Positions 1-8,237 of a stretch of DNA of 32,930 nt are shown in pieces. The stretch is taken from contig CAJCJI010000292.1 of assembly GCA_903970595.1 (NCBI GenBank), forward strand, positions 1-32,930, in the 5' to 3' direction. The stretch's first letter is position 1. Each line of letters opens with the position of its first letter. Source of the stretch: Verrucomicrobiota bacterium (GTDB taxonomy: Bacteria > Pseudomonadota > Gammaproteobacteria > Nevskiales > Nevskiaceae). The notes under the pieces were generated by a model, which saw only the letters and a list, made by a program, of their open reading frames with translations, had not been told where the DNA came from and did not search any database. Both the position numbers and the translations under genes were made by a program.

Positions 1-928
1 GGGCGGCAGGTGCCGCAGCCGGGCGCGGCGGCTCGGGCCGTGCCGCGATCGCCGGCGGGTGGTACGCCGGTTTTGCCACGGCCACCACGGCCGGCTTGCC
101 GTGATTGACGCTGGCGAACTGAGCACGATCAACGCTGGCCTGGCGTTCGTGCTGGGCCTGTTCGTTGGTCAGGGCGATATGCCGCTCATGCTCCGCCTCG
201 ACCTGTTCCGCGGAGGGCCTGGCGGTGATGCCGCCGGTGCCGCCGTTGTAGCTGACGTTGTTGACCGTGATGTTGTTGATCACGGTTTTGTTGTAGGTGT
301 TGTGGATGATGTTCACGTTGACGCGGTTGACCGCGGTGTTGTACTGGAACCTTCCGCCATCCCAGCGTCCGCCTTCGTAACCGCCGCCGCCGTAACCGAA
401 GCCATAATTGACGCCGCCATAGAAGCCGACGTGGGGACCCCAGTAGCCCAGGTGGAAGATAAACGCGCCGCCGCTCCAGCCCCAATAGCCGGGAGTCCAG
501 TAGTAATTGGGCTGTGGTGCCAGCACCCAGGTGCCGGGCACCCAGAAGTAGCCTTCCGCACCCCAGCGCCAGTAGCCCGGAGTCCACAAGTACCCGTCGC
601 CCGGGCATTCGGGCTGCTCGTATACCGGAATCGGCGGCGGCGGCTGCGTCACCTGGACGGCCGGCGCTTCGTAGACTTCGGAGGGTAGTGCTTCAGCCTG
701 GGGCTCAGCCGCGGCAGCGGTGACCGTCAGCTCCGCGGCCGGGGCAGCCGCGACCGAGGCCGCGGGAGCGGCACTCACCGATGCGGCAGCTGCCGGCGCC
801 ACCGACGAAGCCGGCGCCGGTGTCGCGCCGGACGAAGAATTCTGACTTTGGTCGGAGGACTGTGGCGAACACGCCGCCAGCAGCAATGCGGCAGTCGACA
901 GCAGGCCAGCGGCGCAGCTCTTGTTCAT
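1..928 (-). CDS. YXWGXW-motif lipoprotein (3' end outside window)
   Basis: This is a minus-strand frame that is open from an ATG at 928 to the window edge, about 309 codons, so its C-terminus is missing. The start is preceded by CCGGAG six bases upstream. The N-terminus is a lipoprotein signal ending in LAAC (Cys20). Residues 21-100 are a low-complexity Ala/Ser/Pro linker. Residues 113-190 carry repeated aromatic motifs (WTPGYW at 115, VPGTW at 130, WTPGYWGW at 144), then a Gly/Tyr-rich patch. Residues 199-230 are Asn/Val-rich, and a charged Gln/Glu/His stretch follows. The WxPGxW repeats match the YXWGXW repeat family, which consists of exported proteins of unknown function. I infer an outer-membrane or cell-surface lipoprotein. 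A TACAAT at 984-979 on the minus strand could be its -10 box, but I see no good -35. Confidence 0.85.
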   Translation of the reverse strand, partial: MNKSCAAGLLSTAALLLAACSPQSSDQSQNSSSGATPAPASSVAPAAAASVSAAPAASVAAAPAAELTVTAAAAEPQAEALPSEVYEAPAVQVTQPPPPIPVYEQPECPGDGYLWTPGYWRWGAEGYFWVPGTWVLAPQPNYYWTPGYWGWSGGAFIFHLGYWGPHVGFYGGVNYGFGYGGGGYEGGRWDGGRFQYNTAVNRVNVNIIHNTYNKTVINNITVNNVSYNGGTGGITARPSAEQVEAEHERHIALTNEQAQHERQASVDRAQFASVNHGKPAVVAVAKPAYHPPAIAARPEPPRPAAAPAA

Positions 929-1078
929 GACATTCTCCGGCTTGATCCTGAGGGGCTTGAAGCTTCTTGATTCTTAGGATTGTACGATACCTGTCTTATC
1001 AGAGGTGCGCTGCACGGCCGAAGTTCCCGCAAGGAAGCACCCCGGCGCTGCGCCTTAGCGCTTGAACAGGCTTTGACG

Positions 1079-1102
1079 GGCCGCGCTTCAATGCGCGCGG
1101 CC
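1079..1102 (-). terminator. possible hairpin terminator after the FimV-like gene
   Basis: An 8-bp perfect stem (GGCCGCGC / GCGCGGCC) with an 8-base loop lies 16 bases beyond the stop of the FimV-like gene. No T-run follows on the minus strand, so this is not a classical intrinsic terminator. It may simply mark the transcript end or be a chance GC-rich inverted repeat. Confidence 0.3.
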
Positions 1103-1118
1103 GCTGCTCAGAATGTAT

Positions 1119-2213
1119 TCAGGAGCGTGCCAGGGAAGGGCCTTGGAAGCGCGGCCCGGTCTGCGGGGCAGGCAACATCCGGGGCCTGGAAGCCGCAGCC
1201 CGGTTTGCCATGAGCCTGGTATGGCGACGATAGCCGAGCCCTAGATTCAGCAGCGCCAGGCATGCGATGCACCACCAGCGCCAATTCAGGAATTCGCTGT
1301 CCCGACCGGGCAAAGCAGGCACTGGCTGGCGACGAAGCGGCGCCTCGGTCGCGGCCGCGGCACTGCGCGCATCATCGGCCGAAGCTGGTGCGATGAGCCC
1401 GGGCGCCGGAGCGGAAGCCGCTTCCGTCTCGAAGCTGTCGAAAGACTGCGCGAGTTGAAAATGTTTCAGGCCCATCGGCGGAGCCGCGGCCTGGGTAGCC
1501 GCCAGCGCCAAGTAGCTGTCGAAGGACCGCGCCAGCTGAAAATGCTGCAGGTGCATTCGCGGGGCCGCGGACCGGGTGATTGCCGCCTGTCGTTCAAAGG
1601 ATCCCGCTGCGTGTGCCACCGGTTGGCGCACCCGCGCCGATGCCGCAGCGATGATGGAAACTTCGGGCGCTGTTACGGACACAGCCCGGCTGGCCGTCAG
1701 GGAATCCTGATCGGGATGCGGCGCGGCGACCTGGCTTGCGATCATCCCGCCGGACCCCGCTGGTGCAAGATCGAAGATCAGCGGAATCTCCTGCAGCAAG
1801 CGCAGGTGGGGTGTCTGTACGTCCAGCCGCAGCATGGCGATAGGTTCCGAGATCGGATCGTCACTGCTCAGTTCCGCCACGTAGCGGCTTGGGCCGCCGG
1901 ACAAATGAATGTGGAGCGCGTGCGATGCCAGTGCGGGAAAACCGGGGTCGGCCGCCTGGTCCGTCGGAGGCACGATGCGCGCGCTCAAGGCAGCGGCGTC
2001 ATCGATTTCCGTCTGCGTGGTCAGTTCGATCGGGACGCGCGCTTCGAGTTTCTGCCCGAAATGCGACAGCAACTGCGCTTCCCCGATGCTCAGGCAGTGA
2101 GCCTGCGCCGGCCACAGGAAACAGACGGCGACGCCGTAGAGCAAGGCCTTGTGCGGCACCGCAACGGGAATCTCGCTCTTGGTCGCGTGGGAAAGAAGAG
2201 CAACGCTGATCAT
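1119..2213 (-). CDS. short FimV-like protein (FimV N-terminal domain plus one membrane segment)
   Basis: 364 residues. I chose the ATG at 2213 because GGGAGG sits four bases upstream; an in-frame ATG at 2261 lacks such a site. An N-terminal hydrophobic segment ends at WPAQAHC. It is followed by LSIGEAQLLSHFGQKLEARV, which matches the start of the FimV/HubP periplasmic core (a conserved 'small-change-to-Arg-Val' beta domain of about 110 residues). The middle (about 155-300) is low-complexity Ala/Ser/Pro with a 27-residue repeat. Near the C-terminus RWWCIACLALLNLGLGY is a membrane segment followed by a basic tail. Family FimV proteins are usually far longer, with LysM and a cytoplasmic TPR/FimV C-terminal domain; both are absent here. 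FimV proteins scaffold polar type IV pilus and secretion machinery; for this short form the role is unknown. Confidence 0.7.
   Translation of the reverse strand: MISVALLSHATKSEIPVAVPHKALLYGVAVCFLWPAQAHCLSIGEAQLLSHFGQKLEARVPIELTTQTEIDDAAALSARIVPPTDQAADPGFPALASHALHIHLSGGPSRYVAELSSDDPISEPIAMLRLDVQTPHLRLLQEIPLIFDLAPAGSGGMIASQVAAPHPDQDSLTASRAVSVTAPEVSIIAAASARVRQPVAHAAGSFERQAAITRSAAPRMHLQHFQLARSFDSYLALAATQAAAPPMGLKHFQLAQSFDSFETEAASAPAPGLIAPASADDARSAAAATEAPLRRQPVPALPGRDSEFLNWRWWCIACLALLNLGLGYRRHTRLMANRAAASRPRMLPAPQTGPRFQGPSLARS
1431..1556 (-). repeat. two 45-base degenerate repeat units with an 81-base period inside the FimV-like gene
   Basis: Units at 1431-1475 and 1512-1556 encode near-identical peptides, QHFQLARSFDS and KHFQLAQSFDS, offset by 81 bases (27 residues). 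A weaker relic (GSFERQAA) lies just upstream in the protein. The DNA copies have diverged, so this is an old internal duplication, not a recent slippage. Confidence 0.7.
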
Positions 2214-2314
2214 AAAGCCTCCCGGTGCCTGCCCGAGCTTGCAGCATACTCCTTCCGGCAAATCCGGTTAACCCCGGCTCGGCCTGTGGCCGCCGACGGA
2301 TTTTGGGGCGCAGC

Positions 2315-3871
2315 CTACTTTGCGGCCGCCCCCTGCCACACCGCCATCATGTCCGGGGAGCCCTGGGCGCGCACGCCGTTGTCGGTGAGGATGTCGTCGG
2401 TCGCCGCGAGCATCTCGGCGCGGGGAAACACCATGGCCTCGCCGCCGATGCCGTCGAATTCCAGGGTGACGAATTCATCCTTCAGATCGCGCAGCACGGC
2501 GACCAGATGACGCAGGTCGCGTATCGGCGTGCCGTTGACGGAATGCACCACGCCGCCGGCAGGATTGCTGTAGCCGGTGGTGAGCTTGTGCGGGAAAAAC
2601 GGCGAGGAGACCACCACGATTTCGTCGCGGTTGGCATCCGGTGAACTGGCTAGCTGCGTGATCAGCGGACTGCCGATGAAGCCCAGGCGGGACACGGCGT
2701 CCTTGTTGCCCAGGATGGAGAGGAAGGGGTAGCTGGCCTTGGAGAACACCAGTGGTCCGTAGATGAAGTAGGGCGGGTAGCTGCCTTTCAGGTCGGAGAC
2801 CAGCATCGGTTTGTCCGTGCCCACCGGAACCTGGACCTGCATGGACTTGCCGGCGCGAACGATGCTCAACGGCAGCTTGCCGTCCTTGGCCGCCTTCTGC
2901 ACCAGGTACTGGAAATTCACCTGCAGGTCCGCGCTCAGCCGGATCTTGCCCTGGTTGTCGACCGGGCTGTCGGCGATTTTCGAGATGACGTCCCATTCCT
3001 TCAGCGGGTAGGCGGCATCGGTGCGGGACGGCTGGTGCACGACGATCCCCTCCACAGATTTGTCCAGCTTCAGGTAGGCCCGCAAGGCCGGATTTTCGAG
3101 CGTCTGCAATTCGTCGAACAGGGCCGGCTTGCCGTCGTAGTGCCCGTCCGCGATGTCCTGCAGGAACAACTCGATCTCCTCGTTCGGGATGATGTAGCCG
3201 ATGTTCTCGCCGCCGCCCAGCTTGCTGAAGGTCAGGCCGATCATCTTGTCGCCGGCCACCGCTGGGCCGCCGCTGTTGCCGGGATTGATCGCCGCGTCGA
3301 TCTGGATGCGCAGGCCGCTGACGGTGGTGTTGTAGGGGACGAATTCGATGCGCGAGACGATGCCCTTGGTAATGGAGAGCGAGGTGCCGCCGGTGGGAAA
3401 GCCGTAGGCCAGCACCGCATCCTTGATGGCGGGCAGGGTGTTGGCGCGGGGCAGCGGCGCGTGCTTGTCGAAGAAGGCGGGCTCGTCGAGCTTGAGCACC
3501 GCCAGGTCGATGCCCGGGGCGATGGCTTCCACCGTGGCCGGGATGCGGTCGCCGCCCTGGTCGGCCTGGACTTGCACCTGGCTGGCGTAGAGCACCACAT
3601 GCGCATTGGTGAGAATGCGCTTGCCGTCGATCACCACGCCCGAGCCGCTGATGTCGTTGGGCGCCTGTTTGGTCCAGGGCTTGAACGGATCGGGGTAGCG
3701 GACCGTGCTGAATACCTTGACCACCGAACGCTCCACCTTGTCCGGCACGGCTTCGGCAGATGGTGCCGCAGCGGCGGCATCGGCCTGCGCCGGTGCATCG
3801 AGCGCCAGGGCTTCGAATGCAAGGAGCCCGGCCAGCAGGCACAGGCATACGGGGAGGTTCAACTTGGTCAT
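2315..3871 (-). CDS. exported HtrA/Deg-type serine protease with PDZ region
   Basis: 518 residues. A signal peptide (LLAGLLAFEALALDA) suggests periplasmic location. The trypsin-like domain spans about residues 45-240 and shows the full triad of family S1C: His91 in TNAHVV, Asp122 in GIDLAVLKL and Ser200 in NPGNSGGP. Two PDZ-like regions follow, about 250-345 (GIVVHQPSRTDAAYPL) and 400-490 (GGVVHSVNGTPI). The sequence after the protease domain resembles the plant-type Deg9/Deg10 arrangement more than classical DegP or DegS. Expected role: periplasmic protein quality control or regulated proteolysis. There is no clear ribosome site before the ATG, so the start is by signal-peptide fit. It is divergent from the AraC gene at 4000. 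Confidence 0.85.
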   Translation of the reverse strand: MTKLNLPVCLCLLAGLLAFEALALDAPAQADAAAAAPSAEAVPDKVERSVVKVFSTVRYPDPFKPWTKQAPNDISGSGVVIDGKRILTNAHVVLYASQVQVQADQGGDRIPATVEAIAPGIDLAVLKLDEPAFFDKHAPLPRANTLPAIKDAVLAYGFPTGGTSLSITKGIVSRIEFVPYNTTVSGLRIQIDAAINPGNSGGPAVAGDKMIGLTFSKLGGGENIGYIIPNEEIELFLQDIADGHYDGKPALFDELQTLENPALRAYLKLDKSVEGIVVHQPSRTDAAYPLKEWDVISKIADSPVDNQGKIRLSADLQVNFQYLVQKAAKDGKLPLSIVRAGKSMQVQVPVGTDKPMLVSDLKGSYPPYFIYGPLVFSKASYPFLSILGNKDAVSRLGFIGSPLITQLASSPDANRDEIVVVSSPFFPHKLTTGYSNPAGGVVHSVNGTPIRDLRHLVAVLRDLKDEFVTLEFDGIGGEAMVFPRAEMLAATDDILTDNGVRAQGSPDMMAVWQGAAAK

Positions 3872-3906
3872 GGGGCGGGGAAGACGCGGCTTTGTAATTT
3901 GCGGTC

Positions 3907-3915
3907 AGCATAGCA
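3907..3915 (-). promoter_or_regulatory. possible extended -10 element for the HtrA-type protease gene
   Basis: On the minus strand the sequence reads TGCTATGCT, an extended -10 pattern (TGn plus TATGCT, 4 of 6 to consensus) about 36 bases before the ATG. No convincing -35 is visible, as is allowed for extended -10 promoters. Confidence 0.3.
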
Positions 3916-3999
3916 AATCCGCCTGAGGGCCCGGCTCGCGTCCGGCCCCCGCAATTCACCCTTTCCGGTAGGATGCTGCCCTGGCATGGAATGGCTCAT

Positions 4000-4764
4000 A
4001 TGACCGCCGCCCATTTTTCCGATCTGCGCGTTTCCCGCTATGCGCCGGCTTCCGTCTTGGCGGCGCATCAGCATGAGACCTCCTGGCTGAGCTTGTTGAC
4101 GGCCGGGCGCTACCGGGAACGGATCCGCTCTCGCGAGCAGGACCACCAGCCCGGCGACCTGCTGTTCTGCCCCGCGCACACCAGCCACTCGCAGCAGATC
4201 GGTCCGGCCGGCGCGGTCAAGATTCTGCTGGCACCCGGTGCGGAGGCCCTGGAGTTTCTGCACGATCAGGGTGTGGCGCTGGCGCAGGCGCCGTACCTGC
4301 GGCGTTCGCCGGAACTGGTACTGATCGGTACACGATTGCGGCAGGAGCTGGCGCTGGGCGACGCGTTTGCACCCCTGGCGGTGGAAGGGCTGGCGCTCGA
4401 ACTGGTGGCCGCCTTCGGGCGCAGCCTCTGCGCTGCCGGCCGGCTCCGCACCGCCGGCTGGCTGCGGCAGCTCAAGCAGCGCCTGGACGAGAGCGCAACC
4501 GGTGCGTTTTCGCTCAAGCATCTTGCCGCGGAGGCCGGCCGTCATCCGGTCCATGTCGCCAGGACCTTCCGCGAGGTCTACGGCTGTACCATCGGCGCCT
4601 ACGCCCGCCGTGTCCGCGCCGAAAAGGCCGAGGTCCTGCTGCGCTGCACCCGGCGTCCGCTGATCGAGATCGCCCTGGAATGCGGCTATGGCAACGCATC
4701 GCAGTTTTCCAGGTCGTTCAAGGCCGTGTTCGGCGTTGTGCCGTCGGTTTACCGCGCACGCTAA
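4000..4764 (+). CDS. AraC-family transcriptional regulator
   Basis: 254 residues from the ATG at 4000. ATGs at 3973 and 3991 are in frame and would add six to nine residues, and no strong ribosome site decides between them. The N-terminal half (about 1-130) has the HQHETSWLSLLTAGRY and PGDLLFCPAHTSHSQQI pattern of an AraC cupin-like sensor domain. The C-terminal 100 residues hold the two AraC helix-turn-helix motifs: FSLKHLAAEAGRHPVHVART, and IEIALECGYGNASQFSRSFK ending in VFGVVPSVYR. It probably binds DNA in response to a small molecule. The divergent protease gene and the downstream peptidase gene are the nearest possible targets; neither link is shown by sequence. Confidence 0.85.
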   Translation: MTAAHFSDLRVSRYAPASVLAAHQHETSWLSLLTAGRYRERIRSREQDHQPGDLLFCPAHTSHSQQIGPAGAVKILLAPGAEALEFLHDQGVALAQAPYLRRSPELVLIGTRLRQELALGDAFAPLAVEGLALELVAAFGRSLCAAGRLRTAGWLRQLKQRLDESATGAFSLKHLAAEAGRHPVHVARTFREVYGCTIGAYARRVRAEKAEVLLRCTRRPLIEIALECGYGNASQFSRSFKAVFGVVPSVYRAR

Positions 4765-4861
4765 TCCGCCGCAAATGCGCTGGTTTTCGGCAAGCACGGC
4801 GCCTGCCGGCGGTATAGATTCCGGGGAGCACGGATCGGGTGCGCAATTTGCGGGTGCGGGC

Positions 4862-6847
4862 ATGAACAGGATGTGGTGTGCTGCCCTTGGTCTGGCCGGC
4901 GTGTTGGCGCCGGCGGTTCCGGCGCAGACGGCGGCGGTCGAGCCTGCGGCTCTGCCGCAACAGAGCTACGCCATCGATCAGACCCGCTACTTCGCCTCGC
5001 CGGAAGTCGAACAGGCGGAACTCGCGCAGCGCCTGGCCGAGCTTGCGGCACTGCCGCCAACCGCACCGGGCAAGCCGGCCGCGCTGCTTGTCTATCTGCA
5101 TCGTGCCGAAGCCCTGCTGGCGCAGTTGGAGCGCCATAAGGCTTATCTGCATCTGCGCGCATCGCGGGATCTGGACGACCGGGCCGACGCCGATGCGGCC
5201 GACCGGGCGGCGGACGCCATCGATCGCCTGCATACCGCGGTGGGTGCAGCGCTGCGCGGTCTCGGCGCCGCCGCCTTGTCCAGGGATGCGGCAGCCTACC
5301 CGGCGCTGAAGCCGTACGCCTTCCTGCTGTCCCAGGCCGAGCGCGAACTGCCGCATGAATTGCCCTGGCCGCAGCAAACGGTCATCGACCAGCTGGCGGA
5401 TCCGGCCGCCGCGAACCTGTGGACCCTGTACCAGCAAACCGTGCGGAGCACGCCCTTTGCCAAGATCGGCACCGCCGAGGGCGCGCGCGACGCCAAACAG
5501 GACGCAAGGCTGCTGGCGCTCGATCCGGACCGCGGCATCCGTCAAGCCGCCTGGCAGGCACGCTGGGACGGCTATGCCGCGCGGGCGGACCTTTACGCCG
5601 GCATCCTGCTGGGTGTGGTGCGCCTGGGCGACCGCGTGGCGCATCTGCAAAAATTTCCGGATGCGCCGAGCCGGGTTTATTTCAGCCGCGAGCTCGACCG
5701 CAAGGACGTGAGCGCGGCCTTGGCCGCCATCGAAAGCCATGCCGAAGTGTTCAAGGACTACCAGCGCCTGCGGGCCCGGCACATCGCGGCCATGACGGGC
5801 ATTGCCGAGGTGCGCTCCTGGGACTGGTCTTTGCCTGCTCCGGGCTTCGCCGTGCCGCGGATGACGCTGGAGCAGACCAGCGCCGCCGCCCTGGCGGCAC
5901 TGGCGCCGCTGGGCGCGGACTATGTCGAGCACTTCCGGCAGCTGCTCGATCCCGCGAACGGGCGCATGGATGTCGCCATGGAGCAGGGCAAGCGCGCCAA
6001 CGGCGGCTTCTCCGTCGGAGCGCCCGGGGTGCCCACCGGGCTGTTCGTCGAGAACTACGGCAGCGGCCTGATCGGCGACAGCCGCGTCGTCATTCACGAG
6101 GGTGGGCATGCCATCCACCGGCAGCTGATGAACGAGCGCGGCGTGTCGCCGTTCTATCTGCGGGGTCCGAACTGGATGTTCGAGGCGTTCGCCACCCTCA
6201 ACGAATTCCTGCTGTACGACCATCTGTACCAGACCAGCACGGACCCGAAGGCCCGCGCCTACTACCTCGAAGCGCTGATCGACGACATCGGCTTCCAGCT
6301 GTTCGGCTCGGCCGAGGAGGGCACGCTGGAGCAGTCGATTTACGACGGCGCCGCCGCCGGCAGTATCAGAAACGCGGCGGATCTCGACGCGCTGACCCTG
6401 TCGATCTGGGACCGCTACGAAATCTGGCCCGCGCTGGAGCCCGAGCTGGCCCACACCTGGATGAGCAAGAGCCTGATGGTGGAGGACCCGCTTTACCTGG
6501 TGAACTACCTTTACTCCGGCCTGCTTGCCACCAAGATGTTCGACCTGGCCCAACGCGATCCGTCCGCGTTCCAGCAGCGTTATGCCGACCTGCTCGGCAA
6601 GGGGTTTTATGCCCCGCCGCGGGAACTGCTGCGCGGCTTCTTCGGCCGCGACCTCTCACAGCAGGAACTGGTCGACGACGGCATGAGCATCCTGCAGCAG
6701 CGCATTCAGGACCTGGCTGAAATCTACCGCGAGATCGATGGCCCGGCCGCGGGCAGCTCCGCCGGTCCTGTCCCTGAAGCAAAGCCCGAGGGGCAGCCGG
6801 ATCCCGGTTCAGCGCTCAATACGCCACGTCCGGCAAGGGCTCGGTGA
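4862..6847 (+). CDS. exported M3-type (oligoendopeptidase F-like) zinc metallopeptidase
   Basis: 661 residues from the ATG at 4862, which begins a signal peptide (MNRMWCAALGLAGVLAPAVP, probable cleavage after PAQ). An upstream frame extension overlaps the AraC gene and is not credible. The zinc motif HEGGHAIH places His412, Glu413 and His416. Glu441 in MFEAFATLNEF lies 25 residues after the second His, the spacing expected for the third ligand of M3 peptidases. The N-terminal half is mostly helical, as in oligoendopeptidase F. The C-terminal 30 residues are a low-complexity Pro/Gly/Ala tail. Oligoendopeptidases of this type are typically cytosolic, so export is notable. Its last 32 bases overlap the end of the convergent wax ester synthase gene. 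Confidence 0.8.
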   Translation: MNRMWCAALGLAGVLAPAVPAQTAAVEPAALPQQSYAIDQTRYFASPEVEQAELAQRLAELAALPPTAPGKPAALLVYLHRAEALLAQLERHKAYLHLRASRDLDDRADADAADRAADAIDRLHTAVGAALRGLGAAALSRDAAAYPALKPYAFLLSQAERELPHELPWPQQTVIDQLADPAAANLWTLYQQTVRSTPFAKIGTAEGARDAKQDARLLALDPDRGIRQAAWQARWDGYAARADLYAGILLGVVRLGDRVAHLQKFPDAPSRVYFSRELDRKDVSAALAAIESHAEVFKDYQRLRARHIAAMTGIAEVRSWDWSLPAPGFAVPRMTLEQTSAAALAALAPLGADYVEHFRQLLDPANGRMDVAMEQGKRANGGFSVGAPGVPTGLFVENYGSGLIGDSRVVIHEGGHAIHRQLMNERGVSPFYLRGPNWMFEAFATLNEFLLYDHLYQTSTDPKARAYYLEALIDDIGFQLFGSAEEGTLEQSIYDGAAAGSIRNAADLDALTLSIWDRYEIWPALEPELAHTWMSKSLMVEDPLYLVNYLYSGLLATKMFDLAQRDPSAFQQRYADLLGKGFYAPPRELLRGFFGRDLSQQELVDDGMSILQQRIQDLAEIYREIDGPAAGSSAGPVPEAKPEGQPDPGSALNTPRPARAR

Positions 6848-8237
6848 GCCCGGAGTCGGGTGTGGGAACCAGGGCTTGCAAGCCTTCCAGCTCGCTGCGG
6901 AAGGCTTCCAGCAGGCCGCGCGGGCTGGGCAGCAGGGCCAGGTCCGCGGAGATGCCGAAGCTGAGCTGGCCGGCGTAGCTGAAAAAGCTCAGGCCCAGGC
7001 CGATGCCGCCCGACTGCGGCGGCCAGAACACCAGGTTGCGCATGCGGGCGCCGCCGATCCGCACATGGCGCCGCGGGCCGGGCAGGCTGGAGACCACGGC
7101 GATGGCCTTGGAGCCGATGCGATCCACCAGCTTGCGTTCCAGCGGCACCGGCAGGTGCCCGGCCGCGGCCAGGCCCAGCATGGTGGCGCGCGCCTGCGCC
7201 GAATCCTTCAGTTCGGACATGCGCTGCGACACCAGGCGCAGGCGCGTCATCTGGCTGGGTTCGCCCACCGGCAGGTCCAGCAGCACCAGGCCGAAATGAT
7301 TGCCGAGCGAACGTCCCTTGCCGTTGCGCAGATTCACCGGCACCGAAATCCGCAGGTTCTGGTCCTCCGGCAGCTCGGCGCTGGTATGGTGCAGCTGCCG
7401 GTTGAACGCGCCCGCCAGGGCGGTCATCAGCAAGTCGTTGACGCGCACGCCCAGTATCTTGGCCTGGCGCCGCAAGGGATCCAGGGGAATGTCGTCGGCC
7501 CAGGCGACACCGCGCCGGCCGGACAGCGGCTTGCACAGCGAGGGCGGATTGTTCTCCGGCAGCGCCAGCACGTGGCGCACCGCGGCGACGGCGTCGCGCC
7601 CCTGCTGGTATTGATGCAGCAGCCGGACCCGGCCGGCCTTGCTGCGCACCATGCCGCGCAGCTTGATCAGGCCGTCGTTGAGAAAGATCAGCGAGTCGAT
7701 CAGCGTGCCCAGGGGGCCGGGACGGGCGCCCTGCACCGGCGGACTGGCCAGCGGTTCCGGTGCGCGCTGGAAGCCGCTGTCGGTGCTGTCGATCAGCAGG
7801 GTCACCAGGGCGATGCCGTCGGCCAGGGCGTGGTGGGCGCGGAACAGCACGGTGACCGGGCCGCTCGGGCAGGGGTACAGCAGCATGCGCCACAGCGGCC
7901 GGTTGTGGTCGAGTTCGCGCGAGACTTCGGCCGAAATCGCCTTGCGCAGGTCGCGATCCTTGGCGCCCGCCGGCAGGCGCCGCACGTGCACATGATTGCG
8001 GTAGTCGAGGTTCCGGTCGGCCACCCAGCGCGGCGCGCCCTGGCTGCGATCCACCCGCTGGCTGAAGCGCGGGAAGCGCAGCAGCCGCTCCACCATCACT
8101 TTCTGCAGGTTGGCTGCATCCACCGGCCCCTCCAGCTGGAAGATCGCGCTGATCACCATGGGGTTGCAGGGGTCGTCCATATCGAGCCAGGCGCGGTCCA
8201 CTGCGCTCATCGGCTCGCTGTGCTGATGCTCAATCAT
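6816..8237 (-). CDS. wax ester synthase / diacylglycerol O-acyltransferase (WS/DGAT)
   Basis: 473 residues from the ATG at 8237. The start is chosen because homologues begin just before PMSAVDRAWLDMDDPCNPM; a longer frame upstream has no family similarity. The catalytic HHxxxDG motif is HHALADG at residues 135-141. Further family marks are PLSGRRGVAWADDIPLD, VRVNDLLMTALAGA (the ND motif region) and a C-terminal domain with ISVPVNLRNG and GNHFGLVLLDLPVGE. WS/DGAT enzymes move acyl groups from acyl-CoA onto fatty alcohols or diacylglycerol to make wax esters or triacylglycerol as storage lipid, acting at the inner face of the membrane. The gene is divergent from a ketosteroid-dehydrogenase-like flavoprotein, and an acyl-CoA synthetase lies 10 kb away. 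Confidence 0.92.
   Translation of the reverse strand: MIEHQHSEPMSAVDRAWLDMDDPCNPMVISAIFQLEGPVDAANLQKVMVERLLRFPRFSQRVDRSQGAPRWVADRNLDYRNHVHVRRLPAGAKDRDLRKAISAEVSRELDHNRPLWRMLLYPCPSGPVTVLFRAHHALADGIALVTLLIDSTDSGFQRAPEPLASPPVQGARPGPLGTLIDSLIFLNDGLIKLRGMVRSKAGRVRLLHQYQQGRDAVAAVRHVLALPENNPPSLCKPLSGRRGVAWADDIPLDPLRRQAKILGVRVNDLLMTALAGAFNRQLHHTSAELPEDQNLRISVPVNLRNGKGRSLGNHFGLVLLDLPVGEPSQMTRLRLVSQRMSELKDSAQARATMLGLAAAGHLPVPLERKLVDRIGSKAIAVVSSLPGPRRHVRIGGARMRNLVFWPPQSGGIGLGLSFFSYAGQLSFGISADLALLPSPRGLLEAFRSELEGLQALVPTPDSGLTEPLPDVAY

Noticed and set aside
4718-6553. 611-codon minus-strand open frame opposite the metallopeptidase gene
   Set aside because: The plus strand has the zinc motif and signal peptide; the reverse frame has nothing recognisable.
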